Of a DNA stretch of 64,000 bases, positions 11,182 to 22,751 are shown one piece after another. The DNA comes from Euclidia mi (Eukaryota; Arthropoda; Insecta; Lepidoptera; Erebidae). Below the pieces are notes generated by a model. It was not told where the DNA came from and did no database searches. It was given only the letters and a program-made list of their open reading frames with translations. The DNA lies in contig OX123200.2 of the NCBI GenBank assembly GCA_944739405.2, forward strand, positions 10,184,761 to 10,248,760. Reading direction: 5' to 3'. The position numbers and the translations under genes were made by a program. Within the stretch, counting starts at the first letter, position 1. Each line of letters opens with the position of its first letter.

Positions 11182-11414
11182 ATATGGGTGCATAGGGGTC
11201 CCCCACGAAGAACATAGGGTCCCAAGCCAACCTCACCTGCAAGTGGTGCACCTGCCGATCAACGGACGAGGCTCTGGCAAACAAAATATCCCGATAAGCG
11301 GCAATAGGCTCGCCACCTATTACGTGGGATGAAAACACTGGCGAAAAGTGGGCGTTTGACATGCCTCTGCCTATCCCTTCAGGGAAACAGGCGTGAGTCT
11401 ATGTATGTATGTAT
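11182..11414 (+). mobile_element. SINE-B2 with 10-bp target duplication
   Basis: GTATATTGTC occurs at 11172-11181 and 11415-11424. The element starts with a CATATGGGTGCATAGGGGTC segment, contains CACCTGCAAGTGGTGCACC, and ends with the SINE-B tail (CTCTGCCTATCCCTTCAGGG, AGGCGTGAGT) and a TATG repeat. It has no clear tRNA head, unlike SINE-B. Copy 1 of the duplication lacks it, giving an empty site near 515. Confidence 0.9.
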
Positions 11415-12889
11415 GTATATTGTCGCTCCACTTAGCCCAAGGAACTCGAGGACATGGATCGCAAAATTTGCCACGCGCGCTGTTTTTGCGATGTTCCCAT
11501 TCTAGAATAGTTGAATTCTAGAATAGGGTACTACGGTTGTCAGTTCTACGACAAAAGTTACTACCACTACCATTTAAATTTGTTAACTCTTTGGCCTAAC
11601 ATAATTACGCACAGTACCAGCGGCTGGACATGACGCATCAAAAGTCAAGCTCACTGACGTGCCATTGGCGGAGCTTCGGAGTTCACTGCTGGATAAGCAG
11701 GCAACTACGGCAGGCTTATTACCTCAAGCTATTAGAACTAATTGTATTTGCGCATCATCATTATATCATGCTATATGATCAAGGAATCAAATAAAATTCG
11801 TTTTGTTTATTCAATTACGTTTCATATTAAACATATATGTATGTTATCATAACAGTTATGTCCAAGAACTTTTCACCAATAGATCGTGCGATTCCTGAGG
11901 AAGGTGTAGGTGTCTAATTCACACGAAATTTTGTTATAGATAAATAGATAACAAATCATTGTGTTCGTTACGCAAAGATTGTCCTAGGTGAGAGGCGAAC
12001 CCGACGACTAGGTCGATAGGCTTATGTAAAGACACTATATACAACCGTACAGCAAATCGTAAAACGAAATATGTCAAACATCCCTCCATCATTTACACGT
12101 TCGGGGAATACGCCGTGGTTATTAATATTAAATTCTTTAATTTAACTCTCTCCTTATTCAGATTACATTACTACACAAGCTAAAACGATGTGGGTGGTCG
12201 ACCACTCCTTGCCTTGAGTAAGGAACATTAAAAAGACATTAACAAACCTTTCTTAAGGTCACTTTTACATTTGGCGTTTATTTTGCTACTTACTATTTGT
12301 AAAAAAGTTCTTAGCTGAGTCAAGCTACAAATAAATCACGAGCTGCAAATGCAACATATAGAAAATATTAGTTTTTATCATTTGAAAAGTCATGCCCTTC
12401 TTAGTGTATATATACACATGCATGATGCATAAGAATACTCTTAAAAAAGAGTTTGATTTTGAAATATTTTACAATAACGCTGATTGCAGTAATAGTTTAA
12501 GTTTCCTTATACGTAGATTTACTAAAAATGTCTTCATCTGCCTTTAAATACTTTAAACATCAAGAGTAGTTTCAGTTTTGAAGTCTTGATAGTGACACTA
12601 TACAACATTATTAATACAAACATAGTGAAAGTGGCGAAATAAAATAAGGTAAATAAATATACTAAATCTTTGCTGCAGATACTCTGCCCAGTATGAAAAC
12701 TCTAAACGATTGCACGCAGTCTTCAGTAAGGAGAACTTATTATCAATACGACTAATCTTACACATTAAGAGTTAGAATATTATGTACTTCTAGTGTTATT
12801 TCCTTTGTATAGTGTGTGAAGTTGAAATTTACATACACATGCTCACGTCTTTTGCCCGTTCATTACTATTTTTATACATGGTTAAAATT

Positions 12890-13145
12890 TATGATAAATC
12901 TTTTGTTAATTGCTGATCTTGCATGATTATCGTTTGCTGAACGGTGAAGGAAAACATTGTGGGGCAAGCTGCGTATCTGAGAATTCTTCATTATATTTTC
13001 GAAACACATGTGAAATGTGCCAACCCGCTCTTGGCCAGTGTGGTGAACTATAGCATTACCATCTTATAGTGAGAAGCGGCCCATGCCCAGCAGTGGGACA
13101 ATTTATTTATACATCCACAAAGCTGATGTTGATGTTGTTAGTAAA
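12890..13145 (+). mobile_element. SINE-A body, old copy
   Basis: Orthologous to 2375-2615. It includes TGAACGGTGAAGGAAAACAT, CCAACCCGCTCTTGGCCAG and the tail GGCCCATGCCCAGCAGTGGG, followed by GCTGATGTTGATG. The tRNA head is missing. Confidence 0.7.
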
Positions 13146-14125
13146 TGAAACCCCTTTATCTATTGAACTGCCTCGTTGGTTTCGAATACTTACCTTCTTC
13201 ATTATTAAAATGTTTTATTCATTAATTCAAACTGCATTTATTAATTTATTTACACACTGTGCGATTTGTACATATTTGAATGTATAGGATTTTTTTTCAG
13301 ATCGAAGAGGACAAAACAACCGAAACAATTTAAGATCAGAAATCTTCTCCCCCGTCCCGTAAATCAAAAGCGTGATAGTATGTTTACAAATATTTTTCTA
13401 CCGAATAGTTTGCGTTTAGTATATTTGAAAATTCATTGATGTGTAAAAATAAACGATTTATCCACCAATTTAGTTTGAAGTGAACACGTTCAACCCATTG
13501 GACCGCATTTTGTGCCGGATTTTGACCGGAAAGCTCCTGTCCTGTCACAGATCGACGAAACCATTTCAAATAAACGAGCTTGTACTATTGAATTTTATTT
13601 AGATTTTAATGCCAAATAGAATAATGAGTAGTAGACCGAGTCGCCGGTTATACAGTAAAACAATGCCTCATATGGGAATCGAATCTACGATACTCGGCGC
13701 AGAGTTAAGCTGTGGTCTACCACAACGCGATCCGTGCAGGCATAACCTGTATGAATTATTTTAAAGATGCTGCTACACCCGCTACTTCACCACTAAACTG
13801 GAATCTTTAAATATATTTCTACCTTACATGTTTTAGTTTCTCCACATTTTACAGTGGGACGTATTTACCGCGGCTTACCCCTCGTGATCCGCTGAACGAT
13901 GCAACTGCAACTCACTTTGTTGCTTCATGGCTTATTTAAGGGACATCACATTGGATTTGTTAAAACTTGAGAGATTCATTTGATGTTTTAGCTTTAAATG
14001 TATTGTGGTGACTGAAATGAATGGGATTACGGAATGTGTTGGTCGTGAGTTTAGTTTGAAGCGGTTTTTGTACTATCTAGTACACACAAGTAAATATTGA
14101 TATTATTTTGCTAGTACAGGTAGAG

Positions 14126-14416
14126 ATTAACGGGATTTGTCCACTAGTTTTTATAATATTCATTGACGATCATTATTCATGATTGCATGAACTTGATTGT
14201 TGTTTCGAGTCTGAGTTTCGTTTTTTTATTATTGTTTGAACATTTTAAATAAAAGAGATTAAAAACAAGGTGAAATACGCTGAATAACATTTTAGGTTTA
14301 TCGTTTAAATGAAAAACGCAAGAGTGCAAGAATTACCAAAATATTTGTATATTTAATATATTCTAAATGCACAGTCAGAACCCTTATATAACCGAGAATA
14401 TCTTTATGTCGGCAAA
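14126..14416. other. No gene or repeat recognised
   Basis: Anonymous AT-rich DNA immediately right of the duplicated block. Confidence 0.4.
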
Positions 14417-14477
14417 GTTACAAATATTTAAATAGCCGAAACGAAGCCTTCGTTTCAGTTCTTTAAATATTTGTAAC
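14417..14477. repeat. Near-perfect inverted repeat, 30-bp arms, 1-nt loop
   Basis: Arms 14417-14446 and 14448-14477 match at 27 of 30 positions; the outer 16 and inner 9 pairs are perfect. Confidence 0.88.
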
Positions 14478-14479
14478 TT

Positions 14480-15027
14480 CTATCCAAACTTGGAACAGCT
14501 ATCGAACGATCTAGAATAAGTTTCAAAGATGACCTATTTCATTCTACTCATTGCGAGTGGCCGGCGGCAAAGCGGTGAATACTTATGTGGCATATCATAT
14601 TGATTACAAAGTGCAAGCGATATGACTGTGCAGAGTCCCGCATGGCGCCGAAACTGAAAATTGTATGGGATGAAAAGCACAGCTGGAATCGTCTATCTAT
14701 TTTACAGGGTGTCTACATAAAGTAAGACTACATAGCCAATGATGTTATTGTTTTGCCCTTTATTTCTTGGAATATCGCTATCCGTTTGTATTGTGGAGGT
14801 CTATCGAAAATCGCTTTATAGTTAGACCAGTTAGAGCCTGAAGTGGAACTCGGGCTCGGGAACAGATGGATTAAAGCAGGACATAGACCACTAAGACGAT
14901 TATGATGGTGATGGCCTATTTTGAATATTATACTAATATAAGAAATTACATACGAAATAGGCGAAATTATTTTAATATACTACCTTGTATGGGTGCACCA
15001 AAGATCTTATTGAAATCACAAGAAACG
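14480..15027. other. No gene recognised; one isolated MITE-like end
   Basis: An isolated ACAGGGTGT at 14705 resembles the left end of the mariner-like MITE at 27134, but no matching right end was found. Confidence 0.3.
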
Positions 15028-15095
15028 AACGGGGGAGAACCTTTGGAGAGGACTATTGCCAACTATGGACCTCGTTCGGCTGAGATGATGATGAT
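15028..15095 (+). mobile_element. RTE 3'-end remnant
   Basis: Aligns with 45567-45630: GGAGAACCTTTGGAGAGG, a decayed CCAGCAGTGGAC block, then CGTTCGGCTGAGATGATGATG. A short 5'-truncated copy. Confidence 0.65.
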
Positions 15096-15169
15096 GAATG
15101 CCTTATATTTACGCTGTTGTTTCAACATACGTTACTGTTGTTTTTTCTAGACGACTTCCTCGCGGGACC

Positions 15170-15290
15170 GACTTACAACGATCGTAGTAATCAAATACCG
15201 ATTTCGATTCGACAATTTATACGTAAATTATCTTAGCTAACGCGTTTAAGACCCACTAAATAAACTTGTACATTATATAAAATATATCAT
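15170..15290 (+). mobile_element. Penelope-like tail remnant
   Basis: A decayed hairpin region ends in AGCTAACGCGTTTAAGACCC, similar to the Penelope tail block at about 8107-8127, followed by a related TATATAAAATATATC region. Confidence 0.4.
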
Positions 15291-16396
15291 CTAAGAGCCC
15301 AGAGGACATAATTGTAGGAAAAATATTTTTCTCGCAATCATAACCTAATCGCCACAAAAATAAGAAACTCCATCAAATCTCTTAGATGTAACAATAGATA
15401 GCGCGAGCCATATTCTCAAATAAAACGTTTGGCAGGCTTTACCACTGATTCTTGTATATAAGTAACTGGCAGATACTGGCGTACATCCAAACTGTATTGA
15501 TTGGTTACATCACATGGTTGTGTAACGTTTTGGCCCATCGGTTCTTGGTAACGGGATTCCGTAGCGGTTATGGTGGATTGGATTGAGCTGTTCGGAGCAG
15601 TTTGGCAGAATTTTCATTTACTTTAGATAGGAAAATGTGAGACATGCCACATTTGTACCTATATTTTCACGTAGGGAATTTGTGATAATATAATTCTGCC
15701 GGTTCTCGTGAATTGGAAACATCCTATCGGTTCGAAGTGGATTACTCCTAAGGCGATAATAGTCTCGAATTCTGCACCCAGAGTCGTTTGCTCTGTGAAA
15801 TTGAATATAAACTGCCACGCATGTCAATCAGTGTGAACTACCTACTTCTTCGTGTATTATGAAACTAACTAGGCCATTAGTCGCACTGCCTTTATTTGAC
15901 GTATGTATATTTGCAGGCATTGTAAGTGATGATAGGTTTTTTAATTATGTCTACCTTTACCTTTGAAGCGAATGATTAAAAGACTTAATGCTTACGTCTT
16001 TTAGAAAATTAGAATTTACATATAATATAAAATATAAATCATCTATCAAAAAAGGTCAAAATGACACTAATTTGAAAGTCCTTGACTTTCAGGGACTGAT
16101 CTACTTACACAGACAGGGCCAGTTATAAATATCAACCTTCATTTTGTAATGAATATAGTTTATGTTTAGTAATAGTGTTTTAATGTATATTAATGTTTTC
16201 TAATAAGCCTATTGCTAAGCAGCTTAGATAGGCTATCAAAGTGAATCTTCAAACAGCATTTCATTACTGCAAAAGCTTTTAGATAAGTCAACCCCTTTTG
16301 TACGACTTCTGTCTGCAACAAAAGATTAATCTCATCGAATAAACTTGAAGCCGAAAATCGGTCAAATTCCTTTGATTCCGGCAAAATAACTTTTAC
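15291..16396. other. No gene or repeat recognised
   Basis: AT-rich, with no family recognised. The left part of a 100-aa minus-strand frame (16190-16492) lies here; it reads past a donor-like site and is treated below as a weak exon candidate. Confidence 0.4.
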
Positions 16397-16522
16397 CTGA
16401 CCTAACAAAATAATCCCGTAAAAAGTTGAGCATAATAAAAAAGTTGCCGCTGCTCCGCTGACGTCATACAGGTGAGTGACCTCGTCGGCCATCGATACGG
16501 GGTCAACGACTTCTACCTAGGC
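16397..16522 (-). other. Weak candidate exon with opposing splice-like signals
   Basis: On the minus strand an open frame (ATG at 16492-16490; a hydrophobic stretch follows MADEVTHLYDVSG) ends in a donor-like CAG|GTAAAAGT at 16397/16396. The same interval carries a consensus donor CAG|GTGAGT on the plus strand near 16470. No family is recognised and the acceptor is poor, so either or both signals may be chance. Confidence 0.2.
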
Positions 16523-16891
16523 ACGTTGCATTATGCTAAGGCGGATACTTCCGACGGAGCCTATGTATCTACATATAATGGTTTGTAGTATAAATGTGTT
16601 TGAGCGTGGCTTTTGTAGTGAGCTGTACGGACAGACTAGAATGGGGATTTAACTGAAAGGCTTTTAACCTAAAATTGTATTGTGAAATTTGGTTCTTAGT
16701 TCTTTTACTTGCTTAAATAGTAGGTAAGGTAGTTCTTGTTAAATACATAGAGCCGTTAGACAGAAAATTCTTAGGCTTGCTTTTGATTATGAATTGTATC
16801 TGTACATATACAAGATTAGGCTTAGTTATAGAAGTAATGCCTAGATTTACTTAAATAAACCGTTAGGAACATGTAAGGCACATGTATCATG

Positions 16892-17147
16892 CTGACCACG
16901 TCAACATTATTGAATTCGAGTACGTGCGTGAGATAAGTTGGGGGGAAGGAGACTTGAGAATAGAGAAGAGAGTAGTGAGAGCACGCAAACACCGGCGCTG
17001 GCGAATATTGGTAACCATTTAAGTTCGGAACGATAAGTAGAAACGTGGTCATACTTACGAAGATTGTAAATGAATCGAATGCAGTTATTGAGAAGTCGGT
17101 CGTACTTATTGAGACTGACCACGTCAACATTATTGAATTCGAGTACG
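16892..17147 (-). pseudogene. LINE RT scrap between 33-bp direct repeats
   Basis: Perfect 33-bp direct repeats lie at 16892-16924 and 17115-17147. Between them the minus strand encodes LNNCIRFIYNLRKYDHVS and SELKWLPI, the C-terminal region found after the RT domain in Jockey-like LINEs, then decays. The repeats are probably a long target-site duplication around a fragment truncated at both ends, although a local duplication is possible. Confidence 0.6.
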
Positions 17148-17159
17148 CTCTCACATAAC

Positions 17160-17710
17160 TGAAGAAAAAAAATCAAACATAATATAGCAGAATAATTTTC
17201 ATTTCTAGGTCACTTACACTCGTACAATACGCTCAAAGAAACATTATGTAGTCATTAATACTACTTACCACATAAAAGACAGCTGAACTTTGTAATGAAC
17301 TCTAAAAAGAAACATGCATACAAAATTACTGAATACACCATTGCAGTGGCATCAAAACAACTATTTAAAAATAGCTGCAAATTCATGCAACCACTAAATA
17401 GGCCTTAATAATACATAAAATTCCGCCACTTTTGTGCAAATTGCCGTCCATTACAGTTTAGTTACGATCTATTTTCGTGTGAGGTCGTCGACAAGCAGGG
17501 GAAATGCGCCACTGGCGACGGAAATGTCACCGTCTGACCGAGCCGCGTTATAAGTTCACTGTAAATTCCTATTTTTGGTTTACTTTGTGAAGAAACGATG
17601 CCAGAAAAGTGACGTTAGGAATATTAAAGTTTGTTTTAAATATCTTGGTGTAGACTGTAGATTTATTGTATGTTTACTGACGGTGTAGTTATATAAAGTA
17701 AAATCAGCTG
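17160..17710. other. No gene or repeat recognised
   Basis: Anonymous AT-rich DNA; nothing recognised by eye. Confidence 0.4.
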
Positions 17711-17712
17711 CC

Positions 17713-17860
17713 CTGTGTATAAACTATTCCATTGCTGGGCAAGAGGCCCTTCCCACTACGAGAATTAGGCCATAATCTACCAGTTTGTGGTCTTCAAATT
17801 TCTATGACTCTATGATTTCTTTTACCTTTAAGCAAACGATGATTAATAGTTGATACGCAT
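17713..17860 (-). mobile_element. SINE-A 3' part, antisense, decayed
   Basis: Left to right it reads the reverse complement of the SINE-A tail and body: ATAAACTATTCCATTGCTGG, GAGGCCCTTCCCACTACGAG, a TAGGCCATAATCTACCAG block and AAGCAAACGATGATTAATAG. There is no tRNA head. Confidence 0.6.
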
Positions 17861-17950
17861 TAAACTACGAAATAAAATTTGCATAGCAGTCCTACATCAC
17901 ATTGAGCATAGTCTCCACTGGCCTATTGCAGCCAAATATTTATTATTGAG

Positions 17951-18160
17951 GATGCCCGCGGTTACACCCGCGTTATGTAACACTACTGCTCCGCTCTCAT
18001 CGCTCATAGCGCAATGTTATATAGCTTATAGCCTTCCTCGATAAATGGGCTATGTAACAGTGAAATAATTTTTCAAATCGGACCAGTAGTTTCTCAGATT
18101 AGCGCGTTCAACCAAACAAACAAACAAACAAACTCTTCAGCTTTATATATTAGTATAAGA
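17951..18160 (-). mobile_element. Helitron-like short element, antisense
   Basis: The right edge reads, on the minus strand, TCTTATACTAATATATAAAG, a TC-starting 5' end. It includes a CAAA microsatellite and the GATTAGCGCGTTCAA block. Related copies lie at 40360-40550 and 55962-56132. Confidence 0.6.
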
Positions 18161-19255
18161 TAAGATTTCATGAACAATAAGTATATAAGATAGACGTTTT
18201 TGATTAAACTGCCACTATTATAATACGTAAAGTACATTCAAATGAAGGTGAATATGAAAATACCATCAGACTTTGCCGCCAAGATTATTGATTACGGAGG
18301 GAAAATTTCCAATTCTTAACCTCATTGTGCACCTACTGTTTAGAATTGATATCGCTAGTAATATTCCTAAGCACCTACGTAAGTAAAGAGGTTATTGCAT
18401 TGTCTGAACTTTTCCACTATTATGGCTATTGCTGTGTAGGTGGAGGTTGGATTTCGACAGAGAAAATTGTGTAGTCAAGATACAGTTGTTTTGAGTCTAG
18501 CCTTTACGACGTCTATTATTTCAACGTCGTTTACGAGTTTTGCCACGCAGCTTTTGTTCTTACACTTCCCAGAAGAGCCATGCTGTTTACCTTATCGTGA
18601 TCGTGCCATTAGGGGAATAAGAAGACACTGCAGTGGGTTTAGTGAGTCGATCAAAACGCCTATACCTCTTCGAATTCAAATATCAGGTTGTGTAGAAAAG
18701 ACCGCAAAAGGAATTCTGCCGGGAGACTAAAGGAAAGAATTTGTGACTTTGTTGTAAGGATATGTATATTGAAAACAGCAATTTGCCACAATGCCATGCT
18801 TGGTGCTATGTTTTTATCTCGTATAACTCATGTTATACGAGATAAAATCTTGTTTTATCCACGAAACCTTCGAGTTCCGAATCTGCGTCTCCTTTAAGTC
18901 GCACACTGAAACTTCTAGTTGTAATACCTTTAAAAATATTAATGTTCATAGCAAAACATCCTTTAGATATTTGCTAACTCGCATTACCCAGTTAATACAG
19001 TTAGCAGCTTCGTTAAAGATGCTGTGTGCTGTAGTTTGTAATTCTCTAAGTACTATCATAGTTGAGTCGCTTCATTAAACTGGGACCTAGCTGGCAGCAG
19101 GGAAATGAATGAAAACTGCACTGCAGAGTACCTTGTCTATAATAATTATAAGCTTAAACGCTGGACGTAATTGGGACATTACTCCGACACTGCTGGAACA
19201 CAGATGTTTCTTACTTGGATATTTGTAGAAAAGGTTGGTTATTTCCGAAAGGTAC
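18161..19255. other. No gene recognised; one strong hairpin inside
   Basis: Open frames at 18440-18730 and 18688-19078 have no recognisable family and no exon context. The inverted repeat at 18812-18847 is listed separately. Confidence 0.4.
18812..18847. repeat. Perfect inverted repeat, 16-bp arms, 4-nt loop
   Basis: TTTTATCTCGTATAAC and GTTATACGAGATAAAA flank TCAT. Confidence 0.92.
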
Positions 19256-19269
19256 TTATGCTGTTATGT

Positions 19270-19450
19270 TTTACTCGAGGATACCCGCTGCTTCGCCCGC
19301 ACATTTTATTTTAATTTAATAGCTTCTTCCCAATCTCGTGGGAATTTCGGGAAATCCCTTCTTAGTACACCAATACGGTCTCCAGGGAACATACATGCCA
19401 AACTTCAGTTGTGCGATGTCTGTCATTGAGTCGGTAACGGAAGAGTTGTA
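19270..19450 (-). mobile_element. Helitron-like fragment, antisense
   Basis: It contains CCCGCTGCTTCGCCCGC near its left end and GGAATTTCGGGAAATCCC, then words reading on the minus strand GGCATGTATGTTCCCTGG and CCGTTACCGACTCAATGAC, matching the family with starts at 3540 and 37297. Confidence 0.55.
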
Positions 19451-20482
19451 TGTACGAGTATTATATTATTACTATTATACATAAGTATACAGATATAAGC
19501 TTGAGTTGTATAACAGATATCTTCAACTATTTGGTAAAATTCCATGTTATTAGAGGAATATTTCGACGGAAAATTGCGTTACAGAAACTTGGTAATATTA
19601 AATACTATCGTTCTGAATGTAATAAAATATGGAGGAGTGTAATAATAATCTGTTTTGCCCTTCACCAAAGCCGCATGTAGTGCCTTTCTGTTGAAGAACC
19701 ATTAGTAGGAGTGTGTTACTGGTGAGTTACTATTCGAAATTAATCGCGACACAGGATGTAGTCCTAATGCGGGAGTTGTCTTTTAAAAAAATAAAATTAA
19801 AAAAATATTTTTATTTTTGTACTTACAAACTTTAGATAGATATTTTTTCTATTGACATACATTTCTTAAACGACATGGGATCTTATTTGAACGCAGGTTT
19901 AGTAGAGTTTTATCAGTCGTCCCTGAACGTCAACTGATCTTTCCACAAGACTACTGCTATAATATAAAGCATATTTGCATACATATATTCCAATACACTT
20001 TAGATAAACAGGTTCGTACTGGATCATTACATCAAAACACTCTCTGTTCTATCGTAAATTAAAATAAAGATATTTTGAAAACTTTCCACAGATGATAACG
20101 ATACGCTCGCCGTCTCGACTGTCGTGTGACAGAACTGTTTGTTAAACAACACACCTTTACCTTATTATTTACACAAACAAGTTTTACATGGAGAACCATT
20201 TCGAGCATTAAAATTATAATAATGTATATAAGAAAGGTAATGATTTATAATATAGATATTTTAAAGAACAATAGAATATATGGTAAACCAATTGTCTGAA
20301 GAGTTAAGAGCCTTTTCAGGCCCTTACATCGTCATCAGATCATTAACAAATATATTATGTATATGCACCTTATCTTGCAGTAATAACTTTCCATCATATT
20401 AAACATCACTTCATTCGGTTCACAACTGACGAAACCATTATCACACGTGGTAAGTAGCAAGTCCATTTTAACGTCGTACATA
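19451..20482. other. No gene recognised; SINE-F tail scrap
   Basis: AT-rich. The segment 19745-19790 (AATCGCGACACAGGATGTAG, CTAATGCGGGAGTTGTC) resembles the end of SINE-F at 59267-59465. Otherwise anonymous. Confidence 0.35.
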
Positions 20483-20560
20483 CATACATACATAGACTCA
20501 CGCCTGTTTCCCGGAGGGGTAGGCAGAGACTACGGAGCGCCATTTGCAGCGTCGTATGTC
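20483..20560 (-). mobile_element. LINE 3' tail, antisense
   Basis: On the minus strand: GCAAATGGCGCTCCGTAGTC, then TCTGCCTACCCCTCCGGG, AGGCGTGAGT and a TATG repeat. The GGCGYTCCRTAGTC word is absent from SINE-B, so this is LINE rather than SINE sequence. Confidence 0.6.
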
Positions 20561-21690
20561 GTTGTATTTTTAACGTCGTCATCCTTTTAATATCGTTTTA
20601 TTAATTTCCATGAAATCTGCACGCGTCGAATATTATTTACGTATTTATAAATATTAACAGCATATCCGTTTGAGTACTGATCATATTTACAATATGATTT
20701 CTAGAATTTCTCCTAGGCTTCAATTTACAGTGCACTTTAACGGACTAGCAACTTATTGAATAATTTATAATTTAAATACTTGAATTCTGAATCAAACAAT
20801 AACCTCCAATTTAATAACTTTTGATCACTCATTTACGTCACTAAATAATTTACTCATTTTCTTAACCTTTGTAAATCAAAGTAAATATTTTCTCTCTCAA
20901 CTTCGGCACATTAAAAAAATGTTTAAGTAAATTTACCGTTGCGCACAAGCCCTTTATTAAAAAAGTTTTTATTAAAGTAACAATTTTAACTTTATTATTT
21001 ACATTTAATGATTTTTCTTTCATTTGAATCACTTAACTGTGTTAGCAAGAATAATTAAAAGTATTTAAATTCATTATAACGTCTGGGGACTTTGAAAGGA
21101 AAAGTATTCAGATTGCGATATTGGCGACCCTTTTCGATTAGAAAAATACTGTGGGGCAATTGAATAGGTACGTTAATTTAAATGGCTATTTTCGTAGCTG
21201 TTTTTTGTGTTGTAGACGATTTATCTCTAGATGGTATCAGGAGAAAAGCGGAGTTACACATACAAAGTACCTACTTAGCGGTTTGTCGTTATATGGAGTA
21301 GTAGAATAGTATTAGAAAATGAATAAATGAGTTGCTGCTCCAATTTTACATTACCTACGCTAAGAGGACTATCTGGAATAAGCACAATCTTTTTAATCGC
21401 CAAATTGTGATATCTCAGTATCTTATTTACAACTTGTGGCAGTACAGCGGATGCCACTGCCAAAACACTTCGCATTGCTGACCTAAACTTAGAAATACAA
21501 ATTAGGGAACAATTCCAGATTAAATATTGTAGAGACAGTCATCATCATCCTAGCGCTGTCCTGGTTGTGATCCAGAAGCTTCTCCTTGGAGCCCGGGGTC
21601 CGCTTACTGTAGAGATAGTGATAAGGATATACCTGCTCACAATAAGCCTAACCAATTTTGAAAGAGGCAAGTAGTTTATTACTATTATTA
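20561..21690. other. No gene recognised; repeat-G scrap
   Basis: AT-rich. 21540-21605 matches repeat G (CCTAGCGCTGTCCTGGTTG, GGAGCCCGGGGTCCGCTT). The 66-aa minus frame at 21275-21475 has no support. Confidence 0.35.
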
Positions 21691-21707
21691 CTTATTATAG
21701 TATTATG

Positions 21708-21923
21708 CGGTGCATAGGGTTCCCACCAAGAACTTAGGATCCCAAGCCAACCTCACCTGCAAGTGGTGCACCTGCCGATCAACGGACGAGGCTCTGGCAA
21801 AATCCCGATAAGCGGCAATAGGCTCGCCACCTATTTTACGTGGGATCAAAACACTGGCGGAAAGTGGGCGTTTAATATGCCTCTGCATACCCCTTCGGGG
21901 AAACAGGCGTGAGTCTATGTATG
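21708..21923 (+). mobile_element. SINE-B2 with 12-bp target duplication
   Basis: TATAGTATTATG occurs at 21696-21707 and 21924-21935. The internal sequence is collinear with the SINE-B2 at 11182-11414, including CACCTGCAAGTGGTGCACC and AGCGGCAATAGGCTCGCC, and ends AGGCGTGAGTCTATGTATG. The exact duplication fixes the full length of this family at about 216-233 bp. Confidence 0.93.
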
Positions 21924-22089
21924 TATAGTATTATGGTCAAATAAACAATACTTGATTCCCGCATTTTAAAAAGTACGATTACCAATTTTATTTACCTGAT
22001 GTAAATAAGGTCGTTTATAAGTATTTATTATTTGCCAAGATGAGCATTATTGCATGAGAAAACAATATAAATTATAAATTAATTAGCGG

Positions 22090-22165
22090 GTGAGTCAATA
22101 TCGGTCAATGGGGAGAGCCTTAGGGGTGGCCTATGTCCAGCAGTGCAAGTCGCCTGATGCAACAA
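22090..22165 (+). mobile_element. RTE/SINE tail remnant
   Basis: GGGTGGCCTATGTCCAGCAG followed by TGCAAGTCGCCTGATG matches the shared RTE-type tail. Nothing upstream is diagnostic. Confidence 0.45.
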
Positions 22166-22181
22166 TAAAAATACTCATCAA

Positions 22182-22468
22182 TACATATAAATAAAATTGG
22201 AGTGTCTGTTTGTAATATTAAAATAACCGCTTTTTACTAAATACATATGGATGTGTACACGGTACATATACTGAAATGTCATTTTTTACCATTTTTGTCT
22301 GTCTGTCTGTCTGTTTGTTCTCGCTAATCTCTGGAACGGCTGGACCGATTTTGACGGGATCTTCACTGGCGGATATCTGATGTACCAAGGAGTAACTTAG
22401 GCTATAAATTAACCAGGTATGCGAAGTAGTTCCCTCAAGACACGGGTGAAACCGCAGGAAACAGCTAG
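22182..22468 (+). mobile_element. Helitron-like short element
   Basis: It carries a TGTC microsatellite, then GGAACGGCTGGACCGATTTT and ends GAAACAGCTAG|T, a Helitron-type CTAG end before T. The left edge is approximate. No coding capacity. Confidence 0.65.
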
Positions 22469-22499
22469 TATTCATCATACAATTTTATGTAAAAGGGTC

Positions 22500-22690
22500 T
22501 TATTCGCGATTTTTAATTAATTAAGGTATAAATACCTATGTTTTACCGATGTTTCGGCCGTCTTACAACAGCCATGGTAAAACATAGGTATTTATACCTT
22601 AAATTAATTAAATATCGCGAATAAGACCCGTTAACATAAAATTGTATGATGTATACAAATCGCGAAAGTTTAAAACCGATTACAGCTAGT
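22500..22690 (+). mobile_element. Penelope-like tail with inverted tail copy
   Basis: 22576-22690 reads forward like the Penelope tail at 8060-8190 (GGTATTTATACCTTAAATTA, AATAAGACCCG, ATGATGTATACAAATCGCG). 22500-22547 is the reverse complement of 22576-22624, with a 28-bp spacer that contains the GTTTCGGCCGTCTTAC hairpin word. So two tails are joined head to head, making a long foldback. Confidence 0.7.
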
Positions 22691-22751
22691 ATTGTATAAA
22701 TAAACAACAACGAAAGTGTAATATTTTCTTGTTTTATTCATTAAATTGTTC

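Larger units (their letters stand above)
10678..14125 (+). repeat. Segmental duplication, copy 2
   Basis: Collinear with 1-4115. The left limit is set only by the window edge in copy 1, so 10546-10677 may also belong to the unit. It carries a private SINE-B2 (11182-11414) and lacks the four private insertions of copy 1. Divergence is visible throughout, with many small indels. Confidence 0.85.

Noticed and set aside
11499..11524. Heat-shock-element-like ATTCTAGAAT pair
   Set aside because: The spacing of GAA/TTC units is not the regular 5-bp HSE pattern, and no gene start is nearby.
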